Assembly: GCA_023336875.1 (NCBI GenBank)
Contig: JAMBLH010000018.1
Coordinates: forward strand, 1 to 10,477
Source: Actinomycetes bacterium
GTDB taxonomy: Bacteria; Actinomycetota; Acidimicrobiia; Spongiisociales; UBA5794
Direction: 5' to 3'
DNA: 10,477 nucleotides
Of this stretch, positions 6,431 to 10,477 are shown in pieces. Below the pieces are notes generated by a model, which worked only from the letters and a program-made list of their open reading frames with translations, searched no databases and was not told where the DNA came from. Position numbers and translations under genes: made by a program. Every line of letters begins with the position of its first letter. The stretch's first letter is position 1.

Positions 6431-7204
6431 CTAGCGCGCTGCGGGCTCGATGAAGCGGTTCCTGAGGCTCATGACAGCCTTCGTGTGGATCTGACACACC
6501 CGCGACTCGGTGACGTTGAGCACACCGCCGATCTCGGCAAGGGTCAGCCCTTCGTAGTAGTAAAGCGTGAGAACGAGTCGCTCTCGATCAGGAAGTCGAT
6601 TGATCGAGTCCGCGAGCATGTACCGCGTCTCCTCCTTCTCGAAACTCCCAGAGGGGTCTATCGCTGCGGGGTCAGCAATCATCTCGGACATGGCCCCGGA
6701 GTCTCTCTCGGAGGGATTGAGAAGCTCATCCAGCGCAACGAATCCAAGGTTCGCAATCTCACCGAGCTGATCGCGAAGAGTTCCCAGGGGAAGATCCATC
6801 GCCGTAGCAACTTCTTCCTCTGTTGGTGTTCTCTGTAGCCTGTGATTCAGTTCAGCCATTGTGCGCTGAATCTCACGAGCTCTCGATCTTACAGATCGCG
6901 GCACCCAGTCGAGATGTCGCAGTTCGTCGAGGATTGCGCCCTTGATCCGGTTCACCGCGTAGGTCTCGAACTTGAATCCCCGTTCTGGCTCGAACTTATC
7001 AACGGCGTCTATGAGACCAAACGTTCCAAACGACACCAGATCATTCTGATCAACATTCCGCGGAAGCCCGGATCCCACTCGACCTGCGACGAACTTCACA
7101 AGGGGCGAGTAGTGAAGGATGAGACCCTCGCGGGCGCGTTCATTGCCTGTCGATTTGTACTCGGACCACAGGTCCTGGAGCTCCTGATCTCCTCGTTCAC
7201 GCAC
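6431..7204 (-). CDS. whiG: RNA polymerase sigma factor, FliA/WhiG (sigma-28) family
   Basis: This 257-aa alternative sigma factor has regions 2, 3 and 4 but no region 1.1. Region 2 spans about 28-97 (LILHYSPLVKFVAGRV, then DLVSFGTFGLIDAVDKF and FKFETYAVNRIKGAILDELR). Region 3 follows VPRSVRSRAREIQ (101-113) through TPTEEEVATAMDLPL. Region 4 with its helix-turn-helix is about 198-252 (LPDRERLVLTLYYYEGLTLAEIG, then TESRVCQIHTKAV). The wording is close to Streptomyces WhiG, and whiG sits near rpsB there too. WhiG drives sporulation genes in Streptomyces and FliA drives flagellar genes elsewhere; the window does not show which regulon applies. The start is GTG at 7202-7204, overlapping the end of xerC by 8 nt with only a weak Shine-Dalgarno, so coupling to xerC is likely. 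Confidence 0.93.
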   Translation of the reverse strand: MRERGDQELQDLWSEYKSTGNERAREGLILHYSPLVKFVAGRVGSGLPRNVDQNDLVSFGTFGLIDAVDKFEPERGFKFETYAVNRIKGAILDELRHLDWVPRSVRSRAREIQRTMAELNHRLQRTPTEEEVATAMDLPLGTLRDQLGEIANLGFVALDELLNPSERDSGAMSEMIADPAAIDPSGSFEKEETRYMLADSINRLPDRERLVLTLYYYEGLTLAEIGGVLNVTESRVCQIHTKAVMSLRNRFIEPAAR

Positions 7205-8075
7205 GTGGGTGGCTTCTCTCGTAGGTCTCTGTCATATGCTTTCGCGTGACGGCAGTGTATATCTGCGTGGTTGCGAGTTCTGTATGACCAAGTAATTCTT
7301 GAACAGATCGAAGATCCGCACCATTTTCCAGGAGATGAGTGGCATAGGAGTGGCGGAGCGCATGAGGGTTCGTTCCGACTCTCGCTCCGACGATCCTCCG
7401 GATGCTCCGTTGACCGAGCGGCGCACCTCTGGCGCCCAACCACAAGGCTTCCCCTGACGCACCCGTCTCCAGCAGGGGACGAGAAAGCTCGACATATCGT
7501 TCAACGGATCTCCTCGCGGCTCCTCCAATCGGGATCGTCCGCTCCTTGTCACCCTTGCCTGTCACACGAACAAAGTCGCTCTCCCCCACTGAGCCCAGGG
7601 TCAGCGATGCCAGTTCCGAGACACGCATCCCTGTTCCGTACAACATCTCGAGAACGGCACGATCGCGAAGCCCGACAGGATCGGAGTCGACCAGACCGTC
7701 AAGTACCTCGGAGAGAGCTCCAGCAGGAATCGCGCGGGGAAGCAGCTTCGGCCGTTTCGGCTGGGGCGCGCCAACTGCAGGATTACTCTCGACGAGGTCG
7801 CGACGCGCAAGGTCGGCGAAGAAGGCTCTCACCACTGACGACTTGCGTGCCACCGACGCTGGGGCATAGCCCCTCGTGGTCAGGTTGGCGACGAAGCGCC
7901 TGATCAACCTCCGGTCAACACCTTCAGCATCTGAGATGCCACCGCGATCGGCGAACGTGACAAACGCTCCAAGGTCACGCGAATAAGCGTCAATGGTGTT
8001 CTCTGAAAGCCCTCGCTCGACGCGCAGGCGCTCCAGATATTTGTCAGCTTCGACAGTGAGTTCGACGGACGGCAC
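7197..8075 (-). CDS. xerC: Tyrosine recombinase XerC
   Basis: XerC-type recombinases resolve chromosome dimers at dif with XerD under FtsK control. The N-terminal SAM-like core-binding domain covers about 5-90 (YLERLRVERGLSENTIDAYSRDL). The catalytic domain has R151 (GTGMRVSEL), K174 (GKGDKER), H238-x-x-R241 (HALRHSYATHLL), H264 (LLGHTELATT) and nucleophile Y273. The end ERSHPRA is the typical XerC tail. The stretch between RRIVGA and PHALRH is about seven residues shorter than in E. coli XerC as I recall it. A horizontally acquired integrase is possible in principle, but the conserved dprA-xerC-sigma-rpsB context favours the housekeeping gene. The start is GTG at 8073-8075 with no clear Shine-Dalgarno, 24 nt after dprA; an ATG at 8081-8083 is out of frame. 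Confidence 0.93.
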   Translation of the reverse strand: MPSVELTVEADKYLERLRVERGLSENTIDAYSRDLGAFVTFADRGGISDAEGVDRRLIRRFVANLTTRGYAPASVARKSSVVRAFFADLARRDLVESNPAVGAPQPKRPKLLPRAIPAGALSEVLDGLVDSDPVGLRDRAVLEMLYGTGMRVSELASLTLGSVGESDFVRVTGKGDKERTIPIGGAARRSVERYVELSRPLLETGASGEALWLGARGAPLGQRSIRRIVGARVGTNPHALRHSYATHLLENGADLRSVQELLGHTELATTQIYTAVTRKHMTETYERSHPRA

Positions 8076-8099
8076 CTGTCCATGGTGGTCGCAACACAG

Positions 8100-8978
8100 T
8101 CACGCGTCAACGACCTCCGCGTCGGGAGGGCAGTAGATCGGAGCAAGAAGGTCGAGCACCTCGGCAAGATCCTCTGGCCCAAGGACGGGGAACGCTCCAT
8201 CACGGATGAGGAGATTGGTCCCAACCGACGTTGCACGATCAACATCACCAGGAACCGCGTACACCGGTACCCCGTAGTCCAGGGCGATCCGGGCAGTTAT
8301 CAGAGCCCCACCTTTCACACCCGCTTCAACAACGAGAAGCACATCCGAACACCCAGCAATGATCCTGTTACGGGTCGGAAATCTCCAGGCTTCCGGCGGC
8401 GTACCGGGAGGGAACTCAGAGCTGATCATGCCGCCGGCATCGAGGATCATGTGGTAGAGGCCTCGGTGGGATGCTGGATAGATCACATCGACGCCAGATC
8501 CCAGCACGACATGGCAGTGTCCACCACCGCTGACGGCACCGCGGTGTGCAGCGCCGTCGATACCGCGTGCAAGCCCGCTCACAACACTCCAACCAGCTTG
8601 GGCAGTAACCCTCCCATACATCTCGGCCAGCTCGAGTCCATATGCCGTACACGACCGAGTGCCAACAATGCCGAGTGACGGCTGCAAGGATCCGACACCC
8701 CGGTTGAACAACCACCTCGGGTGGCCTTCGTATGACAGGAGTCGTTGGGAGAATCCAGGCATGTCTGCGAACACGAGGTCGACACCGAGGTCGTCGAGCT
8801 GCCTCACTCTCATTTGAGCATCAACGCCTATCATCTCGCGCATCCGGTCGGTGACTCGAACGCGACGCCTTGTTATCGCTGTCACGATCCTCTCGTAGGT
8901 GACATACCGTTCCACGAGTCGATCGACACGAGTGGGCGAGAGGCCGCCAAAAGCCAGTTGGATCCGTGCTTCGCTCAT
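8100..8978 (-). CDS. dprA: DNA-processing protein DprA (Smf)
   Basis: DprA binds incoming single-stranded DNA and loads RecA during natural transformation; it is also widespread in bacteria not known to be competent. The 292-aa protein has a helical N-terminal region and then the Rossmann-like DprA domain: SLGIVGTRSCTAYG (101-114), SGLARGIDGAAHRGA (134-148), VVLGSGVDVIYP (157-168), FPTRNRIIAG (200-209) and EAGVKGGALITARIALDYGVPVYAVPG (218-244, split here only by family blocks). The usual serine of the 'SGxL' element is glycine (KGGAL). The protein ends about 48 residues after AVPG, so the C-terminal winged-helix domain of many DprAs is missing. The start ATG (8976-8978) overlaps the comM stop as ATGA, behind AGAGGG/GAAGG. 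The frame is open to 9380, but that part only shadows comM. Confidence 0.94.
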   Translation of the reverse strand: MSEARIQLAFGGLSPTRVDRLVERYVTYERIVTAITRRRVRVTDRMREMIGVDAQMRVRQLDDLGVDLVFADMPGFSQRLLSYEGHPRWLFNRGVGSLQPSLGIVGTRSCTAYGLELAEMYGRVTAQAGWSVVSGLARGIDGAAHRGAVSGGGHCHVVLGSGVDVIYPASHRGLYHMILDAGGMISSEFPPGTPPEAWRFPTRNRIIAGCSDVLLVVEAGVKGGALITARIALDYGVPVYAVPGDVDRATSVGTNLLIRDGAFPVLGPEDLAEVLDLLAPIYCPPDAEVVDA

Positions 8979-10441
8979 CCCTTCGACCCTCTCAGAAGGA
9001 CAGCTTCCTCGACGTGCTGTGATGCAACGACGGTCGACTCTTCCAGGTCGGCGATTGTCCTGGCCACGCGCCGGATGCGGTCCCACCCGCGAGCTGAGAG
9101 GCCAACCTCGTCCACGGAACTCGCCAGCGTTGACACCGCACCCCGAGTCATATCCAGACCGTCGAGGTCCGACCCGGACAGACGACTGTTCAATGTTCCC
9201 CTGTCGGCCTGTCTCTGTCTCGCATTTATAACACGCGACCTCACCGTGCTCGAGGACTCGCCCACGGGACCCGTGAGCGCAGCCAACCTGAGTCTCCCGA
9301 CGTCCACGCGTAGGTCGAATCGGTCGAGGAGTGGGCCGGAGAGCCTCGCGGTGTACCTGTCCCTGCGCGAATCGATGCATACACAGCCCCTGGTCCGATC
9401 ACCAAGGAACCCGCACGGACATGGGTTCGAGGCCGCGATCAGCTGTACGTCGGTGGGAAAACGAAACGACGCGGACTGCCGCGCGATCGACACGAACCCA
9501 TCCTCGATCGGTTGCCGCAGTGCGTCGAGCACGGATGTTGGGAACTCGCCAAGTTCGTCGAGAAAAAGCACGCCTCCATGGGCGCGGGACACTTCGCCCG
9601 GTGTGGGTAGTCCCGAACCTCCTCCGACGAGCGCCGCCATCGAACTCGAGTGGTGCGGTGTACGGAACGGTGGCAACGCAGATGGGGTTCTATCCGCTCC
9701 TGCCGCCGCCCACACAAGGGCCACTTCGCGCTGCTCAGACGCACCGAGGGGTGGCAGAATCGATGGGAGTCTTCGGGCAAGCATCGTCTTTCCCGCACCG
9801 GGTGGCCCGATGAGGAGTAGGTGGTGTCGCCCGGCTGCAGCGATCTCGAGAGCCCTACGAGCTGTGGGTTGATCACGTACATCTGAGAGGTCGAGCGCAT
9901 CGTCGACACTGTCAAGCGGCTCCCCAACAGCGTCGGGGAGTCTCCGATCCTGGGCGACGGCAACCGCATGTCGCAGAGTCGTCACACCTGCAACTGCCAC
10001 ACCGCTCGACGCCGCCACAGAGGATTCAGACGACAAGAGACATGTCTTCTGCTCGCGTTCGGCAACAACTGTTGCACCGAGAGCAGCCCTTACCGGACGA
10101 ACGCGTCCGTGCAGGCTCAACTCGCCGACAGGAACGAACCTGTCGAAGTTGATCTTGTTGTCGCTGGCTGCCGAGAGGACTGACAGCGCGATCGGCAGAT
10201 CGTACGTCGCCCCGACTTTCGGCATGTCCGCAGGGGACAGATTGACGACAACATTGCCTCCGGGAAAGTGATAACCGGATTCTCCTATCGCTGAGCGCAC
10301 ACGTTCCCTGGATTCGCGAATCGCAGCGTCAGGCAAACCTACGATCTTGAATCCGCCCGACCCCGCTGACACGACGGTCTCGATCTGAACTGCCCGCGGT
10401 TCAACTCCGACTAGGGCACATGAGGTGACTGATGAGTACAT
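8975..10441 (-). CDS. comM: YifB/ComM family Mg-chelatase-like AAA+ ATPase
   Basis: ComM is a hexameric AAA+ helicase that promotes branch migration of transformed DNA during recombination in competent bacteria; homologues occur widely in others. The 488-aa length fits. The N-terminal ChlI/Lon-protease-like fold shows FKIVGLPDAAIRESRERVR (31-49), VNLSPADMPKVGATYDLPIAL (67-86, family block) and PVGELSLHGRVRPV (104-117). The ATPase has Walker A GPPGAGKT (212-219), Walker B VLFLDE (291-296), ASNPCPCG (337-344) with a four-cysteine cluster (C341, C343, C353, C355), SGPLLDRFDL (368-377) and a C-terminal lid LSARGWDRIRRVARTIADL (448-466). The ATG at 10439-10441 is preferred because it places LVGVE about 10 residues in, as in relatives; a GTG at 10460-10462 would add seven residues. 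The neighbouring upstream gene lies outside the window. Confidence 0.95.
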   Translation of the reverse strand: MYSSVTSCALVGVEPRAVQIETVVSAGSGGFKIVGLPDAAIRESRERVRSAIGESGYHFPGGNVVVNLSPADMPKVGATYDLPIALSVLSAASDNKINFDRFVPVGELSLHGRVRPVRAALGATVVAEREQKTCLLSSESSVAASSGVAVAGVTTLRHAVAVAQDRRLPDAVGEPLDSVDDALDLSDVRDQPTARRALEIAAAGRHHLLLIGPPGAGKTMLARRLPSILPPLGASEQREVALVWAAAGADRTPSALPPFRTPHHSSSMAALVGGGSGLPTPGEVSRAHGGVLFLDELGEFPTSVLDALRQPIEDGFVSIARQSASFRFPTDVQLIAASNPCPCGFLGDRTRGCVCIDSRRDRYTARLSGPLLDRFDLRVDVGRLRLAALTGPVGESSSTVRSRVINARQRQADRGTLNSRLSGSDLDGLDMTRGAVSTLASSVDEVGLSARGWDRIRRVARTIADLEESTVVASQHVEEAVLLRGSKG

Positions 10442-10477
10442 GGACCGAACGTATCTCGTCACAGTGACACGAATCGG

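Noticed and set aside
8979..9380. A longer dprA with 134 extra N-terminal codons.
   Set aside because: The extra part lies wholly inside comM in another frame, has low-complexity Arg/Gly content, and the ATG at 8978 has a proper ribosome-binding site and matches the family start.
8745..9872. A 375-codon plus-strand open frame opposite dprA and comM.
   Set aside because: It spans the junction of two genes with complete family motifs on the other strand, and the product is a Ser/Arg/Thr-rich shadow with no domain.
1..10477. tRNA/rRNA genes, CRISPR arrays, insertion sequences, phage or toxin-antitoxin and defence genes.
   Set aside because: The window was read for all of these. It is almost fully occupied by conserved housekeeping genes on one strand, xerC is the only recombinase and is in its standard context, and no direct or inverted repeats of mobile type were seen.

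Overview
The window is a dense, uniformly minus-strand block of bacterial housekeeping genes. Read in the direction of transcription (high to low coordinate) the order is comM – dprA – xerC – whiG/fliA-type sigma factor – rpsB – tsf – pyrH – frr – cdsA – dxr – ABC transporter ATPase – ABC permease (cut by the left edge). As I recall the gene maps, Mycobacterium tuberculosis has the same order from comM to dxr but without the sigma gene, and Streptomyces has whiG just upstream of rpsB. This, and the close likeness of the sigma factor to WhiG, points to Actinomycetota. The moderately high G+C, the lack of mycobacterial or streptomycete insertions and the very acidic CdsA extension make a deep-branching lineage such as Acidimicrobiia plausible, but that is inference.

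Right part (about 7197-10441): comM, dprA, xerC and the sigma gene. These cover ssDNA processing (ComM helicase, DprA RecA-loader), chromosome dimer resolution (XerC) and an alternative sigma factor. comM/dprA share an ATGA overlap and xerC/sigma share 8 nt, so this is probably one translationally coupled transcript. The 147-bp gap at 6284-6430 then separates it from the translation cluster. The gap holds a possible promoter and a two-hairpin leader that ends at the rpsB Shine-Dalgarno sequence.

Middle part (3656-6283): rpsB, tsf, pyrH and frr are packed with 3-nt gaps: ribosomal protein S2, elongation factor Ts, UMP kinase and ribosome recycling factor. Three of these four genes start with GTG. 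After a 105-bp gap come cdsA (CDP-diacylglycerol synthase with a long acidic N-terminal extension) and dxr (first committed step of the MEP isoprenoid pathway), which overlap.

Left part (1-827): a MacB/LolD-type ABC ATPase and the first 26 codons of an FtsX/MacB-like permease, with their own strong ribosome-binding site. They follow dxr where rseP and ispG would be expected from the mycobacterial order.

No RNA genes, mobile elements, CRISPR arrays or phage genes were seen, and there is no gene-free stretch over 300 bp. I do not see an undescribed multi-gene system. The points most worth a second look are the acidic CdsA extension with its 15-bp tandem repeats, the paired rpsB leader, and the WhiG-type sigma factor coupled to xerC.
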